Source: Blastococcus sp. CPCC 205250
Lineage (GTDB): Bacteria > Actinomycetota > Actinomycetes > Mycobacteriales > Geodermatophilaceae
Length of the DNA stretch: 64,000 bases
Reading direction: 5' to 3'
Assembly: GCF_019799925.1 (NCBI RefSeq)
Contig: NZ_JABGCG010000004.1
Location: forward strand, 248,001-312,000
This document shows, piece after piece, positions 16,156 through 23,860 of the stretch (positions within the stretch are counted from its first letter, which is position 1; the number at the start of each line of letters is the position of its first letter). The notes beneath the pieces are model-generated. The model did not search any database, was not told the origin of the DNA, and was given only the letters and a program-made list of their open reading frames with translations. A program made the translations under genes and the position numbers.

Positions 16156-16549
16156 GTGGACATGAAGCTCGAGCTGGTGCCGGTCCCGGTGACCGACGTG
16201 GACCGCGCGAAGGCGTTCTACGTCGGCCTCGGTTTCGCCGCGGACGTCGACGTCAGCCCGGCCCCGGGGGTGCGGGTCGTGCAGCTGACGCCGCCGGGCT
16301 CGGCCTGCTCGATCAGCATCGGGACCGGCCTGCCCGCCTACGAGGACGCCCCGCCCGGCTCCGTGAAGGGCCTGCACCTCGTCGTCCGGGACATCGAGGC
16401 GGCGCGCGCCGACCTCGTCGGCCGGGGGGGTCGCCGTCGGCGAGATCCAGGACGTCGGCGGCGGGGTCCGGTACGCGGGGTTCGCCGACCCCGACGGCAA
16501 CACCCTCACGCTGCAGGAGATGAGCTGGCGGACCGGCGACGCCTTCTGA
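16156..16549 (+). pseudogene. VOC-family (glyoxalase-like) gene broken by a +1 frameshift in a G7 run
   Basis: The first 91 codons encode a vicinal oxygen chelate domain (MKLELVPVPVTDVDRAKAFY, LHLVVRDIEAARADL). At 16424-16430 there are seven G; six would give the natural continuation GRGVAVGEIQD, then VRYAGFADPDGNTLTLQ and a TGA at 16547-16549. In the written frame the sequence turns into Arg-rich nonsense that runs to 16620. Thus the intact protein would be about 131 residues, normal for the family. GAGGAG stands 6 bases before the GTG. The run length suggests a sequencing error or slipped-strand mutation; either the gene is fine in reality, or it is a recent pseudogene or phase-variable. 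Confidence 0.75.
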
Positions 16550-16606
16550 GCGCCGCTGCGCCGGCCCCGCGGAGTCGCGCCGCGGCCGCCGGCGGCCGCG
16601 ACGGGG

Positions 16607-17479
16607 TCAGCGGCGGGTGAGCGCCGCCGGCAGCCGGTCGACGACCGCGGCGGCCATGGCCTGCTCGCCGAGCGCGTTCGGGTGCACGATCACCGGGTTG
16701 GTGCCGGCGAGCACCGGCTCGACCCATCGCACGCCGAGCGGCTGGCAGGCGTCGTGGCCCTCGGAGACGCCGGCCAGGTCGACGAACGTCGCGCCGGCCT
16801 GCTGCGCGGCCGCGGCGACGGCCTGGTTCAGCGTCGCCTGCAGGCTGCGCAGGTAGGGGACGTCGCCGGCGGCCACCGGCATCACCGGGAAGCAGCCGCC
16901 CGACGCCGGGAGGATCCAGGGGTAGCCCAGGATCACGACGCGGGCGTGCGGAGCGGCGGCGCGGACGTCCCGCAGTGCCTGCACCAGCGCGGGCGCCGTC
17001 GTCGTGCGGACGGTGTCCTCGAAGGAGGAGCCGTACCGGTCCCGGCACGGGCTGCCCTGGCCGAGGGTGCCCAGGCCGGCGGCCCCGCACTGCAGGATCG
17101 AGTTGATGAAGACGCTGCTGTCGTTGCCGCCGATCGTCATCGTGACGAGGTCGGTCTCCGCGCTCAGCGCCTGCAGCTGGGGCGGCACGCCCGGGTACTG
17201 GGCGGTGGTGAAGTGCGTGGTGTCGGCCCCGCCGCAGGTCACGTCGGTGAGCCGGGCACCGAGCCGCGTGGCGAGGACGTGCGGGTAGTTGCGGGTGGAG
17301 CGCAGGCACTGCGGCGCCGCGGTCGGGTCCGGCGGCAGGACGCCGGACGCCGCGCTGTAGGAGTCGCCGAGGGCGACGTAGTCCAGCGGCGCGGGCGGCC
17401 GCGGGGTCGCCGAGGCGGGGGCGGCGAGGCCGAGGACGACCGCCACGGCGGCGAGGACGGGGACGATCAGACGGCGCAC
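16607..17479 (-). CDS. Secreted SGNH-family esterase/lipase
   Basis: A 290-residue exported hydrolase. Residues 1-24 form a signal peptide (MRRLIVPVLAAVAVV, cut near PASA-TP). The SGNH blocks are GDSYSAASG (block I, nucleophile Ser), a Gly in block II, GGND (block III) and HPNALGE (block V with catalytic His). Six Cys suggest disulfides of the type seen in Streptomyces lipases. Length is standard. The stop codon is 57 bases from the end of the broken VOC gene on the other strand. Substrate is likely an acyl ester outside the cell; not defined by sequence. Confidence 0.88.
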   Translation of the reverse strand: MRRLIVPVLAAVAVVLGLAAPASATPRPPAPLDYVALGDSYSAASGVLPPDPTAAPQCLRSTRNYPHVLATRLGARLTDVTCGGADTTHFTTAQYPGVPPQLQALSAETDLVTMTIGGNDSSVFINSILQCGAAGLGTLGQGSPCRDRYGSSFEDTVRTTTAPALVQALRDVRAAAPHARVVILGYPWILPASGGCFPVMPVAAGDVPYLRSLQATLNQAVAAAAQQAGATFVDLAGVSEGHDACQPLGVRWVEPVLAGTNPVIVHPNALGEQAMAAAVVDRLPAALTRR

Positions 17480-17616
17480 GGGCTACTCCAGCGGAGCCGG
17501 GGGCATGTCCCCCCGTACAACGCCCGACCGCGCCGGAGGTGACGCCCGTTCCCGGATCGGCTCGATCCGGGAGCCGCCGGCCGCCTACGAGCGGCGCGGC
17601 CGGGTAGGGCTCCCCC

Positions 17617-17811
17617 ATGGACCCCATCTCGTTCGGCAAGGCCGGTCTGCAGGGCTGGCGCGCGAAGGTCGCCGACGCCGTGGCCGCCCCGGTCGCCCGC
17701 CGGGCCGGCCTGGACGACGACCAGGTGCGCGCCGCGCTCGGCGCGCTCTTCTTCGTGCTGTCGGTCGTGTACGTCGTCCAGACCGTCCGTCAGGTCGCCG
17801 CCCGGACCTGA
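17617..17811 (+). CDS. Small hypothetical membrane-associated protein
   Basis: A 64-residue protein: an amphipathic basic first half (GKAGLQGWRAKVADAVAAPVA) and one hydrophobic helix (ALGALFFVLSVVYVVQ, about 42-57). It starts at ATG. The organisation looks like a peripheral helix followed by a membrane anchor. No family recognised. It converges on the pspC-type gene, which is also a membrane stress protein, but nothing else links the two. Confidence 0.55.
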   Translation: MDPISFGKAGLQGWRAKVADAVAAPVARRAGLDDDQVRAALGALFFVLSVVYVVQTVRQVAART

Positions 17812-17832
17812 CCGGCGGCGACCCGACGGGCC

Positions 17833-17880
17833 TCAGCGACGGCCCGCCCCAGCGACGGCGCGGGTCAGCGACGGCGGCGG
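17833..17880. repeat. Three 16-base tandem units at the 3' end of the PspC gene
   Basis: Units start at 17833, 17849 and 17865 and share the core CAGCGACGGC. The last contains the true stop (TCA at 17865, TGA on the minus strand); the first has another TCA. The unit length is 16, one more than a multiple of three. Confidence 0.7.
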
Positions 17881-18197
17881 CCCGACAGGGCGTCGGTCAG
17901 GCCCGTGTGCAGCCGGGCCACGAACGGGTCCAGCGGGGCCGGCCGCTCCCCGGCCGGCAGCGGCGCGGCGGGCAGCAGGACCCACAGCAGCGGGTACAGC
18001 AGCACGCCCGCGCCGGTGAGGGCGAGGACCAGGAAGCCGACCCGCCAGAGGACGACGTCCACGCCGGTGGCGTCGGCCAGGCCGCGGCACACGCCCCCGA
18101 GCATCGTGTCGGTGCGGCCGCGGGAGAGGGCCGGCCGTGCGGGCGCGGGGGGCACGTCGGCGGACGGGGTGGGCGGGACGGTCTGCGTCGAGGTCAT
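17865..18197 (-). CDS. PspC domain membrane protein
   Basis: A 110-residue PspC-family protein, associated with phage-shock and envelope stress systems. The domain (about residues 26-80) shows SRGRTDTMLGGVCRGLADAT, then DVVLWRVGFLVLAL and a hydrophobic run ending LLWVLLPAAP, giving one or two membrane helices. The ATG at 18197 is preferred because upstream in-frame sequence is Arg/Gly-rich nonsense overlapping the divergent YchJ gene. A short basic tail ends at a repeat that copies the stop codon. Confidence 0.82.
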   Translation of the reverse strand: MTSTQTVPPTPSADVPPAPARPALSRGRTDTMLGGVCRGLADATGVDVVLWRVGFLVLALTGAGVLLYPLLWVLLPAAPLPAGERPAPLDPFVARLHTGLTDALSGRRRR

Positions 18198-18317
18198 GGC
18201 ACGAGCCTGTCCGCTCGCGGGTGTCCTGCCCATCGGGGAACGCCCTGGTCCGACCCCGGTTCCCCGCTCGGGGCATCCCCTGGTCCGCCGCCGGGCGCCC
18301 GGCGGGAGACTGACCGG

Positions 18318-18704
18318 GTGGCTCCCCGACGCTGCCCGTGCGGCACCGGCCTGACCTACGCCGAGTGCTGCGGCCGGCTGCACGACGGGACGGCGGCCGC
18401 GGCGACCGCCGAGCAGCTCATGCGCTCGCGCTACAGCGCCTTCGTCGTCGGCGACCCCGCGTACCTGCTCGCGACCTGGCACCCCGACACCCGGCCGGCC
18501 GCGCTGGACCTCGACCCGGACGTGCGCTGGACCGGCCTGGAGGTGCTGGGCACCGCGGGCGGCACGATGCTCGCGACCGAGGGCACGGTGGAGTTCCGCG
18601 CCTCCCACGTCAGCGGCGGGCGGCGCGGCGCGCAGCACGAGGACAGCCGCTTCCTCCGGGTGGGCGGACGCTGGCTGTACCGGGACGGCGTCGCCCTGCC
18701 CTGA
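18318..18704 (+). CDS. YchJ-family protein (UPF0225) with SEC-C-like motif
   Basis: A 128-residue protein starting with a SEC-C-type zinc motif (RRCPCGTGLTYAECCGRLHDG) followed by the YchJ core: EQLMRSRYSAFVVGDPAYLLATWHPDTRP and a beta-rich end (VEFRASH, HEDSRFLRVGGRWLYRDG). The fold is NTF2/SnoaL-like. Function is not known biochemically. It starts at GTG and is divergent from the PspC gene, with 120 bases between them. Size fits the short actinobacterial members. Confidence 0.88.
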   Translation: MAPRRCPCGTGLTYAECCGRLHDGTAAAATAEQLMRSRYSAFVVGDPAYLLATWHPDTRPAALDLDPDVRWTGLEVLGTAGGTMLATEGTVEFRASHVSGGRRGAQHEDSRFLRVGGRWLYRDGVALP

Positions 18705-18719
18705 GGACCGCCCGGCCGG

Positions 18720-19343
18720 TCAGTCCGGGTCCGGTGACCCGCTGCGCACGGTGATGCCGCCGAAGACGGCGACCGCGCGCACCCGCACCACCGGCGCCTC
18801 CGCCCCGGCAACCGCGGCCACGTCCGCGCTGCGGCCGCCGAAGAGGGCGAAGCCGGTCATGTCCACGGTCGTGCCCTCCGGGACGACGATCTCGACGCCA
18901 CCGAACACGGCGGTGGCCCGCAGCTCCAGGACCTCCGGGAAGGGTCCGGCCTCGCGGTAGTCCAGGACCACGCCGCCGAAGACGGCGACCGCGGACTCCC
19001 GCCGGGCCGGGCGCCGGCGTCCCCGCCGCTCCGCACCGCCGAAGACGGCGACCACCGGCGGCGCGGTCTCCGCGGCGGACCCGGGCACCGGCGCCCCCGC
19101 GGCGACGGGTGCCCCGCCGACCTGCCGGACCGGCGTCCCGCCGATCCGCGGCAGGTCTGCGGTGAGCACCGCCAGCTCGCGCAGCGTCTGCGCCGCGTAC
19201 GCGGCCTCCGTGCGGGTGCGCAGCTCGTCGGGGTCCAGGCGACCCTCGGCGGCGGCCGCCTCCAGGCGCCCGACGACCGCGTGCCGCTCGGCGTCGGAGG
19301 CGCGCACGCCCTGCTCGACCGGTTCCTCCGCGCTGCCCGCCAT
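18720..19343 (-). CDS. DUF1707 / LiaF-like cell envelope protein
   Basis: A 207-residue protein with an N-terminal DUF1707 domain (RASDAERHAVVGRLEAAAAEGRL, about 14-37, then LRTRTEAAYAAQTLRELAVLTADLP) and a C-terminal beta-helical LiaF/YvqF-type part. Five repeats of the type VAVFGG, AVFGGVEIVV and ALFGG run through residues 105-205. The DUF1707 module is common in actinobacteria and probably packs against the membrane or wall; LiaF-type domains belong to cell-envelope stress response. ATG at 19343 is followed by the conserved domain at once. No membrane helix is visible. Confidence 0.83.
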   Translation of the reverse strand: MAGSAEEPVEQGVRASDAERHAVVGRLEAAAAEGRLDPDELRTRTEAAYAAQTLRELAVLTADLPRIGGTPVRQVGGAPVAAGAPVPGSAAETAPPVVAVFGGAERRGRRRPARRESAVAVFGGVVLDYREAGPFPEVLELRATAVFGGVEIVVPEGTTVDMTGFALFGGRSADVAAVAGAEAPVVRVRAVAVFGGITVRSGSPDPD

Positions 19344-19394
19344 GGGGGGACGGTAGCCGCGTGCCCGCCGCCCCACCGGCTGTCCGACCGAAGG

Positions 19395-20657
19395 TCAGCC
19401 GCGGGTCACGCCCTCCAGGATCCGGTGCGGGTCGGTCGCGGCGGCCAGCGCGGCCAGACGTGCCCGCACGGCCGGCGCGTGCGCGCGCGCCAGGACGTCG
19501 GTGGCGGCGGTCCACCCGTGGGCCGGTGCCCGGCCTCCGGTGGCCGCGCCCAGCGCCGCGGCGAGCTCGTCGGCGCTCGCCCGGGTCGCCGCCCGCTCCT
19601 CGGCCGCGGCGCCACCGACGACGCGCACGGCCAGCGCCGCGTCCCGCGAGCCGACCGCGCTGGGGACCTCGGGGGCCCAGCCGACCGCGCCGCCGAGCAG
19701 CCGCACCTCCAGCCAGCGGGGCAGTCCGCCCCCCAGCGCGCGCAGGACGGCGTCGACGCCGTCGGCGGGCAGCCGGTCCAGCAGCAGCGAGGACTCCCGG
19801 GCTGCCGGCGGACCGACCGGCGAGGGGCGCAGGTCGCCGAGGGGGCGGACGCCCACCGCCTGCGCCTGCGGGGCGACGGCCGCGCGCAGCGGGGCGAGCA
19901 CCTCGGTGCCGTCCTCCGGCTCGCCGGTCCAGGTGACGGTGACCGTCGCGGTCAGCTGCCCGGCCGGGCGGCGGGCCAGCACCACCGACGTGCCGGCGTG
20001 CGGCGGCAGGGCCGGCGCCCACTGCCGCCAGGCGCGCAGGACCGCACCGGCCGCCTCCCCGGGGTAGCGCAGCAGAGCGCTGCCCAGCGGCGCCCCGGGG
20101 AGCAGGTCCAGCTCCACGGCGGTCAGCACGCCGAGGCCCGGTCCCCCGCCGCGCACGCCCCAGAACAGCTCCGGCTCCTGGGTCGCGGTCACCCGGCGCA
20201 GCACCCCGTCGCCGGTGACGAGCTCCACCGCGCGGACCCGGTCCGAGGCCAGCCCGTAGGTGCGGGCGACGGGGCCGACGCCGCCGCCGGTGACCGAGTC
20301 CGCGACCCGGTCGGCCGCCGACGCCCCGGTCACGGCCACCAGCCCCTCGGCCGCCGCGGTGTCGAGCACCTGCGGCCACCGCACACCCGCGCCGGCCCGG
20401 GCGCAGCCCGACGCGGAGACCGTCGTCGCGGCCAGGGCGGTGGTGTCGACGACGAGGGCCCGCGCGTCGTCCACCGGGCCGGTCCCCTCCCGGACGGCGA
20501 CGCCGTGCCGGCCCGCCAGCCGCACGACCGCGACGACGTCCTCGGCGGTGGCCACCCGGACGACCGCGGCGTCGGTGACGGCCGCGTCCGGGGAGAGCCG
20601 CGTCCGCAGCCGGGCGGCGAGGTCGGGCGGGAGGACGGGGGGCGCTACCGGGGACAC
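19395..20657 (-). CDS. FAD-linked oxidase (PCMH-type FAD-binding domain)
   Basis: A 420-residue oxidoreductase with an N-terminal FAD-binding (PCMH) domain: VVRVATAEDVVAVVRLAGRHG, TGGGVGPVARTYGLASDRVRAVEL and ELFWGVRGGGPGLGVLTAVEL are signatures. The usual histidine that links FAD (GGGH) is absent (VREGTGPVDDA), so the flavin is probably not covalently bound there. No BBE C-terminal domain is recognised. The protein resembles the FAD oxidase at 53364-54770. It starts GTG and is divergent from an AfsR-type regulator, which is a plausible controller. Confidence 0.83.
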   Translation of the reverse strand: MSPVAPPVLPPDLAARLRTRLSPDAAVTDAAVVRVATAEDVVAVVRLAGRHGVAVREGTGPVDDARALVVDTTALAATTVSASGCARAGAGVRWPQVLDTAAAEGLVAVTGASAADRVADSVTGGGVGPVARTYGLASDRVRAVELVTGDGVLRRVTATQEPELFWGVRGGGPGLGVLTAVELDLLPGAPLGSALLRYPGEAAGAVLRAWRQWAPALPPHAGTSVVLARRPAGQLTATVTVTWTGEPEDGTEVLAPLRAAVAPQAQAVGVRPLGDLRPSPVGPPAARESSLLLDRLPADGVDAVLRALGGGLPRWLEVRLLGGAVGWAPEVPSAVGSRDAALAVRVVGGAAAEERAATRASADELAAALGAATGGRAPAHGWTAATDVLARAHAPAVRARLAALAAATDPHRILEGVTRG

Positions 20658-20739
20658 GGACTCTCCTGGGTGGTGCGGGCGGGTCGGGACGAGCCTGGGA
20701 TCACCCGCTTGGCTGGTCCTTGCCGCACGCTTGCGCGCC

Positions 20740-20760
20740 AGGTGACGGCCCCGGTCACCT
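20740..20760. promoter_or_regulatory. Inverted repeat operator upstream of the AfsR-type regulator
   Basis: AGGTGAC (20740-20746) and GTCACCT (20754-20760) form a perfect 7-base inverted repeat with a 7-base spacer. It lies 8 bases ahead of a TAGGCT -10 hexamer (20769-20774), itself 8 bases from the ATG, so it covers the promoter of the regulator, which looks leaderless. Confidence 0.6.
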
Positions 20761-20782
20761 CCGAGCCCTAGGCTGCGCGGCG

Positions 20783-23695
20783 ATGAACGGCACGTCCTTC
20801 CGGGTCCTGGGGCCCGTCGAGATCCGGCGGGACGACCGCCTCCTCCCCGGCCAGACGGCCCGGCACCGCGCCACCCTGGCGGCGCTGCTGGTCGACGTCG
20901 GCCGCACCGTCCCGGGCGACGTCCTGGCCGACCGGGTGTGGAGCGGGCAGCCGCCCGCCTCGGCCTCGGGCACGCTGCAGGCCTTGATCTCCCGGCTGCG
21001 CCGCGAGCTCGAGCCCGACACCGCGCCGGGGGGCTGGACCCTGCTGCTCACCCGCGACCCGGGGTACGTGCTGGCCGCCGACCCCGAGGACGTCGACGCC
21101 GTGCGGTTCGTCCGGCTGCTGCGCTCGGCGCGCGAGCTGGCCGGTCGCGGCGACGACGCCGGTGCCCGCGCGGCGGTCGGCGAGGGGCTGGCGCTGTGGC
21201 GCGGCCCCGCCTACGCCGACGTCTCCGCCGCCTTCGCCGTCGAGGAGTCCGAGCGCCTGGAGCAGCTGCGCCTGGACGCGCGCGAGCTCGCCGCGGAGCT
21301 GGACCTGCGGCTGGGCCGGCACGCCGAGATCGTCGACGACCTGCAGGAGCTCGTCCGGGCCAAGCCGCTGCGGGAGGGCCTGCGCGCCTCGCTGATGCTG
21401 GCGCTCTACCGGTCGGGCCGGCAGGCCGAGGCACTGACCGCCTACGCCGAGGGCCGCGCCCTGCTGGCCGACGAGCTGGGCGTGGACCCCGGCCGGGCGC
21501 TGCAGGACCTGCACGGCCGGATCCTGCGCCAGGACCCCGCGCTGGCCGCTCCGGTGCGCGCCGCCACGCCCCCGCCCCCGCCGTCCCCGGCCGCCGCGGA
21601 CGAGGCCCCGGCGTCGGTTGCGGCGCCGGCCGCGACCGCCGCCCCGGCGACGCTGCCGATCGCCCCGCTGCCCGTGCCGCTCACCGCCTTCGTGGGCCGC
21701 GCCGAGGAGCTCGCCGTCCTGGCGCCCGCGCTGGCCGGCCGGCGGCTGGTGACCCTCGTCGGGCCGGGCGGCAGCGGCAAGACCCGGCTCGCGCTCGAGG
21801 CGGCCCGCCGGCGTCCGGCCGGCGCGCCGCCCGCCGCGCTCGCCGAGCTCGCCGGCGTCGAGGACCCGGAACTGGTCGCCGCCGAGGTCGCCACCGTGCT
21901 CGGGGTGAGCCTGACCGCCGGGGACCCGGTGGGGGCGGTCGCCACCGCCGTGCAGGGCCGGCCGCTGCTGCTCGTGCTGGACAACTGCGAGCACGTCGTG
22001 GAGGCGGCCGCCGCCCTGTGCGCCGCCCTCCTCCCCCGCTGCCCCGACCTGCAGGTGCTCGCCACCTCCCGCGAGCCGCTGGGCGTGCCCGGCGAGGCCG
22101 TGGTCGCCTGCGGGCCGATGGCGGCCGGCGCACCCGGCAGCGACGCCGAGCAGCTGTTCCTCGACCGCGCCCGGCTGGCCGCACCGCAGCTGGCCACCCC
22201 GTCGGAGGAGGAGCTGCGCCAGGTCCGGGAGCTGTGCGCCGCCCTCGACGGGCTGCCCCTCGCCGTGGAGCTCGCCGCCGCCTGCCTGACCACGCTGCCG
22301 CTGGCCGAGGTCACCGCCCGCGTCGACGACCGCTTCACGCTGCTGGCCGGTGGCTGGCGCACCGCCGCGCCGCACCAGCGCACGCTGGCCGCCACGGTGC
22401 AGTGGAGCGTGGACCTGCTGACCCCGGCCGAGCTGGCCGTGTTCCGGGCGGTGTCGGTGCTGCCCGGCACGTTCGGCCCCGACGCCGTGGCCGCCGTCGC
22501 CGCACCCGAGGTCGACGGCGCCACCCTGCCGCTGCTGCGGGTGCTGGTGGCCAAGTCGCTGGTGGAGCTGGACCACGCGTCGGGCCGCTACCGGATGCTG
22601 GAGACGCTGCGGCAGTACGCCGAGCAGGGGCTGGCGCCCGAGGAGGACCGGCGGTTCCGCGACCGGCACCTGGCCTTCGTGCTGGCGCTGGCCGAGGAGC
22701 TGGAGCCGACGCTGCGGCGTGCGGAGTGGACGGCGAGCGCCCGCCGGCTCGACGCCGAGCAGCCCGGCCTGCGTGCGGCGCTGACCCACGCGCTCGGCTC
22801 CGGGCAGGGCGAGGCGGCGGTGCGGATCGGATCGGCGGTGGCCTGGTGGTGGTACCGGCGCGGGCACGTGCAGGAGGGCCGCCGGTGGCTGGCCGCGGCG
22901 CTGGACGCCACCCCCGACGCGCCCCCGGCCGTGCGCAGCGGCGCCCTGCTGGGCGACGCCCTGCTGGCCTACCTGTCCGGGGACGTCGCCTCGATCTGGG
23001 CGCGGACCAACGAGATCGTGTCCGCCGCCGGAGAGCAGACCGACGGCGTGCTGCCGCTGGCGCTGGTGCTGCGCGCGTTCGTCGGCGCGCTGATCGGCCA
23101 CGCCGAGCCCGACGGCGGCACCGAGCGCGACATCGCCCGCGGTGTCGAGCTCGCCGCGGCCTCGGGCATCGAGTGGGTGCAGGTGGAGATCGCGATGACC
23201 CTGGGGCAGTTCGCCCGGGCCGCCGGGGACCCCGAGGGGGCGCTGGAGCACCTGGCGCGGGCCGAGCGCCTGGCCGTCGACCTCGGCCACTCCTGGGCGC
23301 ACTCCTCCGTGCTGTGGATCCGCGCCAAGGTGCTCGCCGACGTCGGCCGGGCCCCGGAGGCGCTCGAGTCGCTGTGGCGGATGGTCGACCTGACCCACCG
23401 CGAGGGGGACGCCACCGGCACCCTGGCCGGGCTGCTCACCGCCGTCGGCGCCGCGACCGCGGCCGGCTCCGCGCGGGAGGGCGCCGTCCTCCTGGGGGCG
23501 GTGCAGACGTCGGCGCGGCTGGTCGGCTACGACCCGCTGCGGATGGACCCGATGGACGGCCAGCGCTATGTCGCCGCCACCGAGGCCGCGCTGGAGCCCG
23601 GCGGGTACGCCGCCGCGCTGGCCGAGGGGGCGCTGCTGGACCTGGGCGGCGCCGTCGCGCTGGTGGGTCGGCTGGCCGCACGTACCGACGGGTAG
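20783..23695 (+). CDS. AfsR/SARP-family transcriptional regulator with NB-ARC-like ATPase
   Basis: A 970-residue regulator of the AfsR/DnrI/RedD type. Order: OmpR-like winged helix (about 1-95: VLGPVEIRRDDRLLPG, LISRLRREL), bacterial transcriptional activation domain (about 100-250), linker rich in Ala/Pro, a STAND-type ATPase with Walker A GPGGSGKTRL near residue 328 and Walker B LLLVLDNCEH, then TPR-like helices to the end. Such proteins switch on secondary metabolite or stress genes on ATP binding and phosphorylation. It probably starts without a leader. Its neighbour on the left, the FAD oxidase, is divergent and the PHA block lies to the right. Confidence 0.9.
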   Translation: MNGTSFRVLGPVEIRRDDRLLPGQTARHRATLAALLVDVGRTVPGDVLADRVWSGQPPASASGTLQALISRLRRELEPDTAPGGWTLLLTRDPGYVLAADPEDVDAVRFVRLLRSARELAGRGDDAGARAAVGEGLALWRGPAYADVSAAFAVEESERLEQLRLDARELAAELDLRLGRHAEIVDDLQELVRAKPLREGLRASLMLALYRSGRQAEALTAYAEGRALLADELGVDPGRALQDLHGRILRQDPALAAPVRAATPPPPPSPAAADEAPASVAAPAATAAPATLPIAPLPVPLTAFVGRAEELAVLAPALAGRRLVTLVGPGGSGKTRLALEAARRRPAGAPPAALAELAGVEDPELVAAEVATVLGVSLTAGDPVGAVATAVQGRPLLLVLDNCEHVVEAAAALCAALLPRCPDLQVLATSREPLGVPGEAVVACGPMAAGAPGSDAEQLFLDRARLAAPQLATPSEEELRQVRELCAALDGLPLAVELAAACLTTLPLAEVTARVDDRFTLLAGGWRTAAPHQRTLAATVQWSVDLLTPAELAVFRAVSVLPGTFGPDAVAAVAAPEVDGATLPLLRVLVAKSLVELDHASGRYRMLETLRQYAEQGLAPEEDRRFRDRHLAFVLALAEELEPTLRRAEWTASARRLDAEQPGLRAALTHALGSGQGEAAVRIGSAVAWWWYRRGHVQEGRRWLAAALDATPDAPPAVRSGALLGDALLAYLSGDVASIWARTNEIVSAAGEQTDGVLPLALVLRAFVGALIGHAEPDGGTERDIARGVELAAASGIEWVQVEIAMTLGQFARAAGDPEGALEHLARAERLAVDLGHSWAHSSVLWIRAKVLADVGRAPEALESLWRMVDLTHREGDATGTLAGLLTAVGAATAAGSAREGAVLLGAVQTSARLVGYDPLRMDPMDGQRYVAATEAALEPGGYAAALAEGALLDLGGAVALVGRLAARTDG

Positions 23696-23720
23696 CGCAA
23701 GACCGCCCGCGACCCCGGTG

Positions 23721-23775
23721 GTGTGACACATCCGGTGGGTGTGACAAGTGCGTCGCCCACCTGGGACCTAGGTCC
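23721..23775 (+). promoter_or_regulatory. Direct repeats and palindrome upstream of the PHA synthase gene
   Basis: GTGTGACA occurs at 23721-23728 and 23739-23746, 18 bases apart on the same face of the helix, followed by a perfect 12-base palindrome GGACCTAGGTCC (23764-23775). The run lies between the AfsR gene and the synthase start and is the best candidate for its control region. Confidence 0.55.
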
Positions 23776-23860
23776 TCGGTCGCCCGCGCCCAGCTCCCGG
23801 AGGCTGAGGCCAGGGCGTCAGCAGGGACGGCGCTCACCCGGCACCGCCCGAGGAGCGCGC

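Noticed and set aside
23719..23750. TGTCACAC on the minus strand as an ECF41-type -35 box
   Set aside because: It points toward the end of the AfsR-type gene with no gene to transcribe; as a plus-strand direct repeat it fits phaC control better.
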